Of a DNA stretch of 64,000 nucleotides, positions 22,222 to 37,080 are shown one piece after another. The stretch's first letter is position 1; each line of letters begins with the position of its first letter. Location of the stretch: positions 744,001-808,000 of the forward strand of contig NW_027490111.1 in the NCBI RefSeq assembly GCF_050948175.1, read 5' to 3'. The translations under genes were made by a program, and so were the position numbers. The notes beneath the pieces were generated by a model. The model did not search any database, had not been told where the DNA came from, and worked only from the letters and a program-made list of their open reading frames with translations. The DNA comes from Xylocopa sonorina (Eukaryota; Arthropoda; Insecta; Hymenoptera; Apidae).

Positions 22222-23963
22222 AAGTGTCGCATTTACTTTCATTTGAATCGTAGACGAGGAATGCATAACACTTCGCAATGAATAATATATCTTACCATGA
22301 AACATAGAAATGAGATGCGATATCGCGTTTTAAGAAGCATTAGAACTCTATTGCTACGATATGTAGACATCTGCATACGCTATTTCCTAGCGAGGAAGTG
22401 TCGCATTCACATTCATTTGAAGTGTAGACGAGGAATACATAACACTTCACAAATCATATTATATCTTACCATGAAACATAAAAATGAGATGCAATATCGC
22501 GTTTTAAGAATCATAATGAATTCTATTGCTACGATACGTAGACATCTGCAAACGCTATTTCCTTGCAAGAAAGTGTCGCATTTACATTCATTTGAAGTGT
22601 AGACGAGGAATACATGACACTTCGCAAATCATATTATATCTTACCATGAAACATAGAAATGAGATGCGATATCGCGTTTTAAGAGGCATTAGAAAGCTAC
22701 TGCTACGATACGTAGACATCTGCAAACGCTATTTCCTAGCGAGGAAGTATCGCAATCACATTCATTTGAAGTGTAGACGAGGAATACATAACACTTCGCA
22801 AATCATGTTATATCTTACCATGAAAAATAGAAACGAGATGCGATATCGCGTTTTAAGAATCATATGGACACTATTGCTACGATACGTAGACATTTGCAAA
22901 CGCTATTTCCAAGCAAAGAAGTGTCGCATTTACATTCATTTGTAGTGTAGGCGAGGAATACATAACACTTCGCAAATCATATTATATCTTACCATGAAAC
23001 ATAGAAATGAGATGCGATATCGCGTTTTAAGAGGCATTAGAACTCTATTGCTACGATACCTAGACATCTGCAGACGCTATTTCCTAGCAAGGAAGTGTCG
23101 CATTTACTTTCATTTGAATCGTAGACGAGGAATGCATAACACTTCGCAATGAATAATATATCTTACCATGAAACATAGAAATGAGATGCGATATCGCGTT
23201 TTAAGAAGCATTAGAACTCTATTGCTACGATATGTAGACATCTGCATACGCTATTTCCTAGCGAGGAAGTGTCGCATTCACATTCATTTGAAGTGTAGAC
23301 GAGGAATACATAACACTTCACAAATCATATTATATCTTACCATGAAACATAAAAATGAGATGCAATATCGCGTTTTAAGAATCATAATGAACTCTATTGC
23401 TACGATACGTAGACATCTGCAAACGCTATTTCCTTGCAAGAAAGTGTCGCATTTACATTCATTTGAAGTGTAGACGAGGAATACATAACACTTCGCAAAT
23501 CATATTATATCTTACCATGAAACATAGAAATGAGATGCGATATCGCGTTTTAAGAGGCATTAGAAAGCTACTGCTACGATACGTAGACATCTGCAAACGC
23601 TATTTCCTAGCGAGGAAGTATCGCAATCACATTCATTTGAAGTGTAGACGAGGAATACATAACACTTCGCAAATCATGTTATATCTTACCATGAAAAATA
23701 GAAACGAGATGCGATATCGCGTTTTAAGAATCATATGGACACTATTGCTACGATACGTAGACATTTGCAAACGCTATTTCCAAGCAAAGAAGTGTCGCAT
23801 TTACATTCATTTGTTGTGTAGGCGAGGAATACATAACACTTCGCAAATCATATTATATCTTACCATGAAACATAGAAATGAGATGCGATATCGCGTTTTA
23901 AGAGGCATTAGAACTCTATTGCTACGATACCTAGACATCTGCAGACGCTATTTCCTAGCAAGG
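22222..23963 (+). repeat. Tandem duplication of a 5-monomer block (871 bp each)
   Basis: 22222-23092 and 23093-23963 are near identical at an offset of 871 bp, five monomers plus one base. Shared private variants include AATAATATATC in place of AATATTATATC, the ATAATGAA insertion variant and the ATATGGACAC variant. Edges are approximate. The block recurs in part at 62.3-63.1 kb. Confidence 0.85.
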
Positions 23964-26279
23964 AAGTGTCGTATTTACATTCATTTGAAGCGTAGACGAG
24001 GAATAGATGATACTTCGCAAATCATATTATATCTTACCATGAAACATAGAAATGAGATGCAATATCGCGTTTTAAGAATCATAAGAACTCTATTGCTACG
24101 ATACGTTGACATCTGCAAACGCTATTTCCTTGCAAGGAAGTGTCGCATTTACATTCATTTGAAGTGTAGACGAGGAATACATGACACTTCGTAAATCATA
24201 TTATATCCTACAATGAAACATAGAAATGAGATGCGATATCGCGTTTTAAGAAGCATTAGAACGCTATTGCTACGACAGGTAGACATTTGCAAACGCTATT
24301 TCCTAGCAAAGAAGTGTCGCATTTACATTCATTTGAAGTGTAGACGAGGAATACATAACACTTCGCAAATCATATTATATCTTACCATGAAACATAGAAA
24401 TGAGATGCGATATCGCGTTTTAAGAAGCATTAGAACGCTATTGCTACGACAGGTAGACATTTGCAAACGCTATTTCCTAGCAAAGAAGTGTCGCATTTAC
24501 ATTCATTTGAAGTGTAGACGAGGAATACATAACACTTCACAAATCATATTATATCTTACCATGAAACATAGAAAAGAGATGCAATATCGCGTTTTAAGAA
24601 TCATAAGAACTCTATTGCTACGATACGTAGACATCTGCAAACGCTATTTCCTTGCAAGAAAGTGTCGCATTTACATTCATTTGAATCGTAGACGAGGAAT
24701 GCATAACACTTCGCAAATCATATTACATCTTACCATGAAACATAGAAATGAGATGCGATATCGAGTTTTAAGAATCATTAGAACTCTATTGCTACGATAC
24801 CTAGACATCTGCAGACGCTATTTCCTTGAAAGGAAGTGTCGCATTTACATTCATTTGAAGTGTAGACGAGGAATACATAACACTTCGCAAATCATGTTAT
24901 ATCTTACAATGAACATAGAAATGAGATGCGATATCGCGTTTTAAGAATCATATGAACTCTATTGCTACGATACGTAGACATCTGCAATCGCTATTTCCTA
25001 GCAAGGAAGTGTCGCAATTACATTCATTTGAAGTGTAGACGAGGAATACATGATACTTCGCAAATCATATTATATCTTACCATGAAACATAGAAATGAGA
25101 TGCCATATCGCGTTTTAAGAAGCATTAGAACACTTTTGCTACGATATTTAGACATTTGCAAACGCTATTTCCTAGCAAAGAAGTGTCGCATTTACATTTA
25201 TTTGAAGTGTAGACGAGGAATACATAACACTTCGCAAATCATATTATATCTTACCATGAAACATAGAAATGAGATGCGATATCGCGCTTTAAGTAGCATT
25301 AGAAAGCTATTGCTACGATACGTAGACATCTGCAAACGCTATTTCCTTGCAAGGAAGTGTCGCATTTACTTTCATTTGAATCGTAGACGAGGAATGCATA
25401 ACACTTCGCAAATCATGTTATATCTTACCATGAAACATAGAAATGAGATGCGATATCGCGTTTTAAGGATAATATGAACTCTATTGCTACGATACGTAGA
25501 CATCTGCAATCGCTATTTCCTAGCAAGGAAATGTCGCATTTTCATTCATTTGTAGTGTAGACGAGTAATACATGATACTTCGCAATTCATATTATATCTT
25601 ACCATGAAACATAGAAATGAGATGCGATATCGCGTTTTAAGAAGCATTAGAACACTATTGCTACGATATGTAGATATTTGCAAACGCTATTTTCTAGCAA
25701 AGAAGTGTCGCATTTATATTCATTTGAAGTGTAGACGAGGAATACATAACACTTCGCAAGTCATGTTATATCTTACCATGAAACATAGAAATGAGATGCG
25801 ATATCGCGTTTTAAGAATCATAAGAACTCTATTGATACGATACGTAGACATCTGCAATCGCTATTTCCTAGCAAGGAAGTGTCGCATTTACATTCATTTG
25901 AAGTGTAGACGAGGAATACATAACACTTCGCAAATCATATTATATCTTACCATGAAACATAGAAATGAGATGCGATATCGAGTCTTAAGAAGCATTAGAA
26001 CACTATTGCTACGGTATGTAGACATTTGCAAACGCTATTTCCCAGCGAGGAAGTATCGCATTCACATGCATTTGAAGTGTAGACGAGGAATACATAACAC
26101 TTCGCAAATCATGCTATATCTTACCATGAAACCTAGAAATGAGCTGCGATATCGCGTTTTAAGAATCATATGTACTCTATTGCTACGATACGTAGAAATC
26201 TGCAAACGCTATTTCCTTGCAAAGAAGTGTGGCATTTACATTCATTTGAAGTGTAGACGAGGAATACATGATACTTCGC

Positions 26280-28783
26280 AAATCATATCTTATCTTACCT
26301 TGAAACATAGAAATGAGATGCGATATCGCGTTTTAAGAAGCATTAGAAAGCTATTGCTACGATACGTAGACATCTGCAAACGCTATTTCCTTGCAAGGAA
26401 ATGTCACATTTACATTCATTTGAAGTGTAAACGAGGAATACATAACACTTCGCATATCATATTATACCTTACCATGAAACGTAGAAATGAGATGCGATAT
26501 CGCCTTTTAAGAATCATAAGAACTCTATCGCTACGATACGTAGACATCTGCAAACGCTATTTCCTTGCAAGGAAGAGTCGCATTTAAATTCATTTAAAGT
26601 GTAGACGAAGAATACATGACACTTCGCAATTCATATTATATCTTACCATGAAACATAGAAATGAGATGCGATATCGCGTTTTAAGAATCATATGAACTCT
26701 ATTGATACGATACGTAGACATCTGCAATCGCTATTTCCTAGCAAGGAAGTGTCGCATTTACATTCATTTGAAGTGTAGACGAGGAATACATGACACTTCG
26801 CAAATCATATTATATCTTACCATGAAACATAGAAATGAGATGCGATATCGAGTCTTAAGAAGCATTAGAACACTATTGCTACGGTATGTAGACATTTGCA
26901 AACGCTATTTCCCAGCGAGGAAGTATCGCATTCACATTCATTTGAAGTGTAGACGAGGAATACATAACACTTCGCAAATCATGCTATATCTTACCATGAA
27001 ACCTAGAAATGAGATGCGATATCGCGTTTTAAGAATCATATGAACTCTATTGCTACGATACGTAGACATCTGCAATCGCTATTTCCTTGCAAGGAAGTGT
27101 CGCATTTACATTCATTTGAAGTGTAGACGAGGAATACATAACACTCCGCAAATCATATTATATCTTACCATGAAACATAGACATGAGATGCGATATCGCG
27201 TTTTAAGAATCACAAGAACTCTATTGCAACGATACGTAGACATCTGCAAACGCTATTTCCTTGCAAAGAAGTGTGGCATTTACATTCATTTGAAGTGTAG
27301 ACGAGGAATACATGATACTTCGCAAATCATATCATATCTTACCATGAAACATAGAAATGAGATGTGATATCGCGTTTTAAGAAGCATTTGAACACTATTG
27401 CTTCGATACGTAGACATCTGCAAACGCTATTTCCTTGCTAGTAAGAGTCGCATTTACATTCATTTGAAGTGTAGACGAGGAAAACAGGACACTTCGCAAA
27501 TCATATTATATCTTACCTTGAAGCATAGAAATGAGATGCGATATCGCGTTTTAAGGATAATATGAACTCTATTGCTACGATACGTAGACATCTGCAAACG
27601 CTATTTCCTTGCAAAGAAGTGTGGCATTTACATTCATTTGAAGTGTAGACGAGGAATACATGATACTTCGCAAATCATATCTTATCTTACCTTGAAACAT
27701 AGAAATGAGATGCGATATCGCGTTTTAAGAAGCATTAGAAAGCTATTGCTACGATACGTAGACATCTGCAAACGCTATTTCCTAGCGAGGAAGTATCGCA
27801 TTCACATTCATTTGAAGTGTAGACGAGGAATACATAACACTTCGCATATCATATTATACCTTACCATGAAACGTAGAAATGAGATGCGATATCGCCTTTT
27901 AAGAATCATAAGAACTCTATCGCTACGATACGTAGACATCTGCAAACGCTATTTCCTTGCAAGGAAGAGTCGCATTTAAATTCATTTAAAGTGTAGACGA
28001 AGAATACATGACACTTCGCAATTCATATTATATCTTACCATGAAACATAGAAATGAGATGCGATATCGCGTTTTAAGAATCATATGAACTCTATTGATAC
28101 GATACGTAGACATCTGCAATCGCTATTTCCTAGCAAGGAAGTGTCGCATTTACATTCATTTGAAGTGTAGACGAGGAATACATAACACTTCGCAAATCAT
28201 ATTATATCTTACCATGAAACATAGAAATGAGATGCGATGTCGAGTCTTAAGAAGCATTAGAACACTATTGCTACGGTATGTAGACATTTGCAAACGCTAT
28301 TTCCCAGCGAGGAAGTATCGCATTCACATTCATTTGAAGTGTAGACGAGGAATACATAACACTTCGCAAATCATGCTATATCTTACCATGAAACCTAGAA
28401 ATGAGATGCGATATCGCGTTTTAAGAATCATATGAACTCTATTGCTACGATACGTAGACATCTGCAATCGCTATTTCCTTGCAAGGAAGTGTCGCATTTA
28501 CATTCATTTGAAGTGTAGACGAGGAATACATAACACTCCGCAAATCATATTATATCTTACCATGAAACATAGACATGAGATGCGATATCGCGTTTTAAGA
28601 ATCACAAGAACTCTATTGCAACGATACGTAGACATCTGCAAACGCTATTTTCTAGCAAAGAAGTGTGGCATTTACATTCATTTGAAGTGTAGACGAGGAA
28701 TACATGATACTTCGCAAATCATATCATATCTTACCATGAAACATAGAAATGAGATGCGATATCGCGTTTTAAGAAGCATTTGA
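26280..28783 (+). repeat. Duplicated 8-monomer block (offset 1392 bp)
   Basis: Sequence from about 26280 recurs 1392 bp (8 x 174) downstream, with shared variants such as GTCTTAAGAAGC and CCCAGCGAGG. Further partial copies of the same monomer string begin at 30008 and 34706. Edges are approximate. Confidence 0.75.
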
Positions 28784-30007
28784 ACACTATTGCTTCGATA
28801 CGTAGACATCTGCAAACGCTATTTCCTTGCAAGTAAGAGTCGCATTTACATTCATTTGAAGTGTAGACGAGGAAAACAGGACACTTCGCAAAACATATTA
28901 TATCTTACCTTGAAACATAGAAATGAGATGCGATATCGCGTTTTAAGGATAATATGAACTCTATTGCTACGATACGTAGACATCTGCAATCGCTATTTCC
29001 TAGCAAGGAAGTGTCGCATTTACATTCATTTGAAGTGTAGACGAGGAATACATGATACTTTGCAATTCATATTATATCTTACCATGAAACATAGAAATGA
29101 GATGCGATATCGCGTTTTAAGGAGCATTAGAACACTATTGCTACGATATGTAGATATTTGCAAACGCTATTTCCTTGCAAGGAAATGTCACATTTACATT
29201 CATTTGAAGTGTAGACGAGGAATACATAACACTTCGCATATCATATTATACCTTACCATGAAACGTAGAAATGAGATGCGATATCGCCTTTTAAGAATCA
29301 TAAGAACTCTTACGCTACGATACGTAGACATCTGCAAACGCTATTTCCTTGCAAGGAAGTGTCGCATTTACATTCATTTGGATCGTAGACGAGGAATGCA
29401 TAACACTTCGCAAATCATGTTATATCTTACCATGAAACATAGAAATGAGATGCGATATCGCGTTTTAAGGATAATATGATCTCTATTGCTACGATACGTA
29501 GACATCTGCAATCGCTATTTCCTAGCAAGGAAGTGTCGCATTTACATTCATTTGAAGTGTAGACGGGGAATACATGATACTTCGCAATTCATATTATATC
29601 TTACCATGAAACATAGAAATGAGATGCGATATCGCGTTTTAAGAAGCATTAGAACACTATTGCTAGGATATGTAGATATTTGCAAACGCTATTTTCTAGC
29701 AAAGAAGTGTCGCATTTATATTCATTTGAAGTGTAGACGAGGAATACATAACACTTCGCAAATCATGTTATATCTTACCATGAAACATAGAAATGAGATG
29801 CGATATCGAGTCTTAAGAAGCATTAGAACACTATTGCTACGGTATGTAGACATTTGCAAACGCTATTTCCCAGCGAGGAAGTATCGCATTCACATTCATT
29901 TGAAGTGTAGACGAGGAATACATAACACTTCGCAAATCATGCTATATCTTACCATGAAACCTAGAAATGAGATGCGATATCGCGTTTTAAGAATCATATG
30001 AACTCTA

Positions 30008-33000
30008 TTGCTACGATACGTAGACATCTGCAATCGCTATTTCCTTGCAAGGAAGTGTCGCATTTACATTCATTTGAAGTGTAGACGAGGAATACATAAC
30101 ACTCCGCAAATCATATTATATCTTACCATGAAACATAGACATGAGATGCGATATCGCGTTTTAAGAATCACAAGAACTCTATTGCAACGATACGTAGACA
30201 TCTGCAAACGCTATTTCCTTGCAAAGAAGTGTGGCATTTACATTCATTTGAAGTGTAGACGAGGAATACATGATACTTCGCAAATCATATCATATCTTAC
30301 CATGAAACATAGAAATGAGATGTGATATCGCGTTTTAAGAAGCATTTGAACACTATTGCTTCGATACGTAGACATCTGCAAACGCTATTTCCTTGCTAGT
30401 AAGAGTCGCATTTACATTCATTTGAAGTGTAGACGAGGAAAACAGGACACTTCGCAAATCATATTATATCTTACCTTGAAGCATAGAAATGAGATGCGAT
30501 ATCGCGTTTTAAGGATAATATGAACTCTATTGCTACGATACGTAGACATCTGCAAACGCTATTTCCTTGCAAAGAAGTGTGGCATTTACATTCATTTGAA
30601 GTGTAGACGAGGAATACATGATACTTCGCAAATCATATCTTATCTTACCTTGAAACATAGAAATGAGATGCGATATCGCGTTTTAAGAAGCATTAGAAAG
30701 CTATTGCTACGATACGTAGACATCTGCAATCGCTATTTCCTAGCAAGGAAGTGTCGCATTTACATTCATTTGAAGTGTAGACGAGGAATACATGATACTT
30801 TGCAATTCATATTATATCTTACCATGAAACATAGAAATGAGATGCGATATCGCGTTTTAAGGAGCATTAGAACACTATTGCTACGATATGTAGATATTTG
30901 CAAACGCTATTTCCTTGCAAGGAAATGTCACATTTACATTCATTTGAAGTGTAGACGAGGAATACATAACACTTCGCATATCATATTATACCTTACCATG
31001 AAACGTAGAAATGAGATGCGATATCGCCTTTTAAGAATCATAAGAACTCTTACGCTACGATACGTAGACATCTGCAAACGCTATTTCCTTGCAAGGAAGT
31101 GTCGCATTTACATTCATTTGGATCGTAGACGAGGAATGCATAACACTTCGCAAATCATGTTATATCTTACCATGAAACATAGAAATGAGATGCGATATCG
31201 CGTTTTAAGGATAATATGATCTCTATTGCTACGATACGTAGACATCTGCAATCGCTATTTCCTAGCAAGGAAGTGTCGCATTTACATTCATTTGAAGTGT
31301 AGACGGGGAATACATGATACTTCGCAATTCATATTATATCTTACCATGAAACATAGAAATGAGATGCGATATCGCGTTTTAAGAAGCATTAGAACACTAT
31401 TGCTAGGATATGTAGATATTTGCAAACGCTATTTTCTAGCAAAGAAGTGTCGCATTTATATTCATTTGAAGTGTAGACGAGGAATACATAACACTTCGCA
31501 AATCATGTTATATCTTACCATGAAACATAGAAATGAGATGCGATATCGCGTTTTAAGAAGCATTTGAACACTATTGCTTCGATACGTAGACATCTGCAAA
31601 CGCTATTTCCTTGCAAGTAAGAGTCGCATTTACATTCATTTGAAGTGTAGACGAGGAATACAGGACACTTCGAAAATCATATTATACCTTACCATAAAAC
31701 ATAGAAATGAGATGCGATATCGCGTTTTAAGGATCATAAGAACTCTATTGCAACGATACGTAGACAACTGCAAACGCTATTTCCTAGAGAGGAAGTGTTG
31801 CATTCACATTCATTTGTAGTGTAGACGAGGAATACATAACTCTCCGCAAATCATATTATATCTTACCATGAAACATAGAAATGTGATGCGATATTGCGTT
31901 TTAAGAATCATAAGGACTCTATTGCTACGATACGTAGACATCTGCAAACGCTTTTTCCTTGCAAAGAAGTGTCGCATTTACATTCATTTGAAGTGTAGAC
32001 GAGGAATACATAACACCTCGCAAATCATATTATATCTTACCATGTAACATAGAAATGAGATGCGATATCGCGTTCTAAGAAAGCACAAGAACTCAACTGC
32101 TACGATACGTAGACATCTGCAAACGCTATTTCCTAGCGAGGAAGTGTCGCATTCACATTCATTTGAAGTGTAGACGAGGAATACATAACACTCCGCAAAT
32201 CATGTTATATCTAACCATGAAACATAGAAATGTGATGCGATATCGCGTTTTAAGAATCATAAGAACTCTATTGCTACGATACGTAGACATCTGCAGACGC
32301 TGTTTCCTAGCAAGGAAGTGTCGCATTTACATTCATTTGAAGTGTAGACGAGGAATACATAACACTTCGCAAATCATATTATATCTTACCATGAAGAATA
32401 GAAATGAGATGCGATATCGCGTTTTAAGAAGCATCAGAAATCCATTGCTACGATACGTAGACATCTGCAAACGCTATTTCCTTGCAACAAAGTATCGCAT
32501 CTACATTCATTTGAAGTGTAGACGAGGAATACATAACACTTCGCAAATCATATTATACCTTACCATGAAACATAGAAATGAGATGCGATATCGCGTTTTA
32601 AGAAGCATTAGAACTCTACTGCTACGATACGCAGACATCTGCAAACGCTATTTCCTAGCGAGGAAGTGTCACATTCACATTCATTTGAAGTGTAGACGAG
32701 GAATACATAAGACTTCGCAAATCATATTATATCTTACCATGAAACATAGAAATGAGATGCGATATCGCGTTTTAAGAAGCATTAGAACTCTATTGCTTCG
32801 ATACGTAGACATCTGCAAACGCTATTTCCTTGCAAGTAAGAGTCGCATTTACATTCATTTGAAGTGTAGACCAGGAATACATAACACTTCGCAAATCATG
32901 CTATATCTTACCATGAAACATAGAAATGAGATGCGATATCGCGTTTTAAGAATCATATGAACTCTATTGCTACGATACGTAGGCATCTGCAATCGCTATT

Positions 33001-36000
33001 TCCTTGCAAAGAAGTGTCGCATTTACATTCATTTGAGTGTAGACGAGGAATACATAACACTTCGCAAATCATATTATATCTTACCATGAAACATAGAAAT
33101 GAGATGCGATATCGCGTTTTAAGAATCATATGAACACTATTGCTACGATACGTAGACATCTGCAATCGCTATTTCCTTGCAAAGAAGTGTCGCATTTACA
33201 TTCATTTGAAGTGTAGACGAGGAATACATAACACTTCGCAAATCATATTATATCTTACCATGAAACATAGAAATGAGATGCGATATCGCGTTTTAAGAAT
33301 CATAAGAACTCTATTGCTACGATACGTAGACATCTGCAAACGCTATTTTCTTGCAAGGAAGTGTCGCATTTACATTCATTTGAAGTGTAGACGAGGAATA
33401 CATAACACTCCGCAAATCATATTATATCTTACCATGAAACATAGAAATGAGATGCGATATCGCGTTTTAAGAAGCATCAGAAATCCATTGCTACGATACG
33501 TAGACATCTGCAAACGCTATTTCCTTGCAAGGAAGTGTCGCATTTACATTCATTTGAATCGTAGACGAGGAATGCATAACACTTCGCAAATCAATTCATA
33601 TCTTACCATGAAACATAGAAATGAGATGCGATATCGCGTTTTAAGGATAATATGAACTCTATTGCTACGATACGTAGACATCTGCAATCGCTATTTCCTA
33701 GCAAGGAAGTGTTGCATTTACATTCATTTGAAGTGTAGACGAGGAATACATGATACTTCGCAACTCATATTATGTCTTACCATGAAACATAGAAATGAGA
33801 TGCGATATCGCGTTTTAAGAAGCATTAGAACACTATTGCTACGATATGTAGATATTTGCAAACGCTATTTTCTAGCAAAGAAGTGTCGCATTTATATTCA
33901 TTTGAAGTGTAGACGAGGAATACATAACACTTCGCAAATCATGTTATATCTTACCATGAAACATAGAAATGAGATGCGATATCGCGTTCTAAGAATCATA
34001 TGAACTCTATTGCTACGATACGTAGACATCTGCAATCGCTATTTCCTTGCAAAGAAGTGTCGCATTTACATTCATTTGAAGTGTAGGCGAGGAATACATG
34101 ATACTTCGCAAATCATATCTTATCTTACCATGAAACATAGAAATGGGATATGATATCGCGTTTTAAGAAGCATTTGAACACTATTGCTTCGATACGTAGA
34201 CATCTGCAAACGCTATTTCCTTGCAAGTAAGAGTCGCATTTACATTCATTTGAAGTGTAGACGAGGAATACAGGACACTTCGAAAATCATATTATACCTT
34301 ACCATGAAACATAGAAATGAGATGCGATATCGCGTTTTAAGAAGCATTTGAACACTATTGCTTCGATACGTAGATATCTGCAAACGCTATTTCCTTGCAA
34401 GTAAGAGTCGCATTTACATTCATTTGAAGTGTAGACGAGGAATACAGGACACTTCGCAAATCATATTATATCTTACCTTGAAACATAGAAATGAGATGCG
34501 ATATCGCGTTTTAAGAAGCATTAGAAAGCTATTGCTACGATACGTAGACATCTGCAAACGCTATTTCCTAGCGAGGAAGTATCGCATTCACATTCATTTG
34601 AAGTGTAGACCAGGAATACATAACACTTCGCAAATCATGCTATATCTTACCATCAAACATAGAAATGAGATGCGATATCGCGTTTTAAGAATCATATGAA
34701 CTCTATTGCTACGATACGTAGACATCTGCAATCGCTATTTCCTTGCAAGGAAGTGTCGCATTTACATTCATTTGAAGTGTAGACGAGGAATACATAACAC
34801 TCCGCAAATCATATTATATCTTACCATGAAACATAGACATGAGATGCGATATCGCGTTTTAAGAATCACAAGAACTCTATTGCAACGATACGTAGACATC
34901 TGCAAACGCTATTTCCTTGCAAAGAAGTGTGGCATTTACATTCATTTGAAGTGTAGACGAGGAATACATGATACTTCGCAAATCATATCATATCTTACCA
35001 TGAAACATAGAAATGAGATGTGATATCGCGTTTTAAGAAGCATTTGAACACTATTGCTTCGATACGTAGACATCTGCAAACGCTATTTCCTTGCTAGTAA
35101 GAGTCGCATTTACATTCATTTGAAGTGTAGACGAGGAAAACAGGACACTTCGCAATCATATTATATCTTACCTTGAAGCATAGAAATGAGATGCGATATC
35201 GCGTTTTAAGGATAATATGAACTCTATTGCTACGATACGTAGACATCTGCAAACGCTATTTCCTTGCAAAGAAGTGTGGCATTTACATTCATTTGAAGTG
35301 TAGACGAGGAATACATGATACTTCGCAAATCATATCTTATCTTACCTTGAAACATAGAAATGAGATGCGATATCGCGTTTTAAGAAGCATTAGAAAGCTA
35401 TTGCTACGATACGTAGACATCTGCAATCGCTATTTCCTAGCAAGGAAGTGTCGCATTTACATTCATTTGAAGTGTAGACGAGGAATACATGATACTTTGC
35501 AATTCATATTATATCTTACCATGAAACATAGAAATGAGATGCGATATCGCGTTTTAAGGAGCATTAGAACACTATTGCTACGATATGTAGATATTTGCAA
35601 ACGCTATTTCCTTGCAAGGAAATGTCACATTTACATTCATTTGAAGTGTAGACGAGGAATACATAACACTTCGCATATCATATTATACCTTACCATGAAA
35701 CGTAGAAATGAGATGCGATATCGCCTTTTAAGAATCATAAGAACTCTTACGCTACGATACGTAGACATCTGCAAACGCTATTTCCTTGCAAGGAAGTGTC
35801 GCATTTACATTCATTTGGATCGTAGACGAGGAATGCATAACACTTCGCAAATCATGTTATATCTTACCATGAAACATAGAAATGAGATGCGATATCGCGT
35901 TTTAAGGATAATATGATCTCTATTGCTACGATACGTAGACATCTGCAATCGCTATTTCCTAGCAAGGAAGTGTCGCATTTACATTCATTTGAAGTGTAGA

Positions 36001-36034
36001 CGGGGAATACATGATACTTCGCAATTCATATTAT
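30008..36034 (+). repeat. 27-monomer (4.7 kb) higher-order duplication, unit 1 and first part of unit 2
   Basis: 30008-34705 is repeated from 34706 at an offset of 4698 bp (27 x 174), dropping to 4697 after a one-base deletion near 35157. Unit 2 is interrupted at 36035 by copy B and continues at 45052. Matching private variants across the whole length show one duplication event rather than independent monomers. Confidence 0.88.
36031..36034. other. Target-site duplication, left, copy B
   Basis: TTAT directly before the 5' LTR. It matches TTAT at 45052-45055 and the single TTAT in the uninterrupted paralogs at 29594-29597 and 31334-31337. Confidence 0.92.
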
Positions 36035-36975
36035 TGTAACGTCAGGCGTACCGCCTGCCACCCTCCGACGCCCACCTCATCATCCCCAGCATCCGCATCC
36101 GGAGCCCCTGCACACGGGCCACCCGCCGACTCGCCGTCCCTACAGAAGGAGACAAAGATACGAGAGGGAAGAGGGATGCAGCATGCCGCGCCCACGCGCG
36201 ATCTCCACACACGAGGGGGAGGACTTCACCCCGTATTACGAGGGCGAGGAGCTCTCCGACACATACTGGGTCGAATCCCCAGCGATCACGAAGCCCTATA
36301 CGTACTTCTCGTACATGTGGGATTAGGATAAGCACACTACTCATACATGTACATACACACCAACACACACCTAGATTTAAGTAAATATAGGTATATATTT
36401 TATTCATGCACGGTTATGTTCCGTGCACTCGCGCGCACACTCGACGCTCGCGGCTCACGCTTAACGCGGGCCGCGCCCCACTCCGAACGGCCGCCCCACC
36501 ACGAGGGCCGAGCGGCCGCCCTACTCCGACCGTCCGCCCCACCGCGAGGGCCCAGCGACTCGCGCGCCGCGCGACCCGAGGAGGTCGCGGACGCGAGATC
36601 CGAGAGTCAGTTCATATCTCATCTCCGAACCGAGGAGTTCTAATCCAGCATCCGAACGATGCACTTCCGATCCGAGCAATAGGCTCATTCGCAACGAGCA
36701 ATTAGCTCTAATGCATTCGTCTCTATCCATACTCCCATAGCGGAGTCCGTTCGATACTTTATACTATTTCTAATTCTCATTGTAATCGCTAGTCAGTAAC
36801 TTAGAATTTAGCCAAGTGTATCTAGTATAGTGAAATCATAGAATATAGTTTATTTTTACCAGATTCAAAGTATCTTTATTCGAGTTCAAATACAATTCCT
36901 TAATTCTAATCCACGGGTACGCTCGCGATTATTCTAATTCTATATCTCATCTACGATAGTCTTGAGGCTCGACGA

Positions 36976-37078
36976 CTAGAGCGAACCAGCGCTTAGTTGC
37001 TCCATCCTCACTTCTACCGTGTACAGAATATCTTGCGCCCAGGTCGATCCCGGTAAGCTAGAGCGAACCAACGCTTAG
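36976..37078 (+). repeat. Paired 21-bp dyad repeats in 5' LTR, copy B
   Basis: Two copies with core GAGCGAACCARCGCTTAG, 82 bp apart, with the second ending two bases before the LTR ORF start at 37081. The layout equals that in copies A and C. Confidence 0.7.
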
Positions 37079-37080
37079 CC

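Larger units (their letters stand above)
19540..36034 (+). repeat. Satellite array 2, 174-bp monomers (about 95 copies)
   Basis: Continuous head-to-tail monomers in the same orientation as array 1. The consensus monomer has three dyads counted from ATG=1: GCGATATCGC (21-30), CTACG-ATA-CGTAG (58-70) and TTCCTTGCAAGGAA (88-101). Monomer length is a multiple of three, so long open frames occur by repetition; they are stopped often by ATTTGA, ATATGA or similar changes. Array 2 carries higher-order duplications (separate entries). 19540 to about 20060 duplicates 24758 to about 25276. No gene, RNA gene or other transposon is seen. Confidence 0.97.

Noticed and set aside
32953..33165. Recurrent 65-73 codon minus-strand ORFs in the satellite
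   Set aside because: They are antisense shadows that appear only where a monomer lacks particular bases, such as the CATTTGAGTGTAG variant.
19540..36034. Many plus-strand ORFs of 60-330 codons in the satellite as genes
   Set aside because: They are the same 58-codon monomer frame repeated. Starts and stops fall wherever single-base variants occur, the peptides match nothing I know, and no gene signals accompany them.
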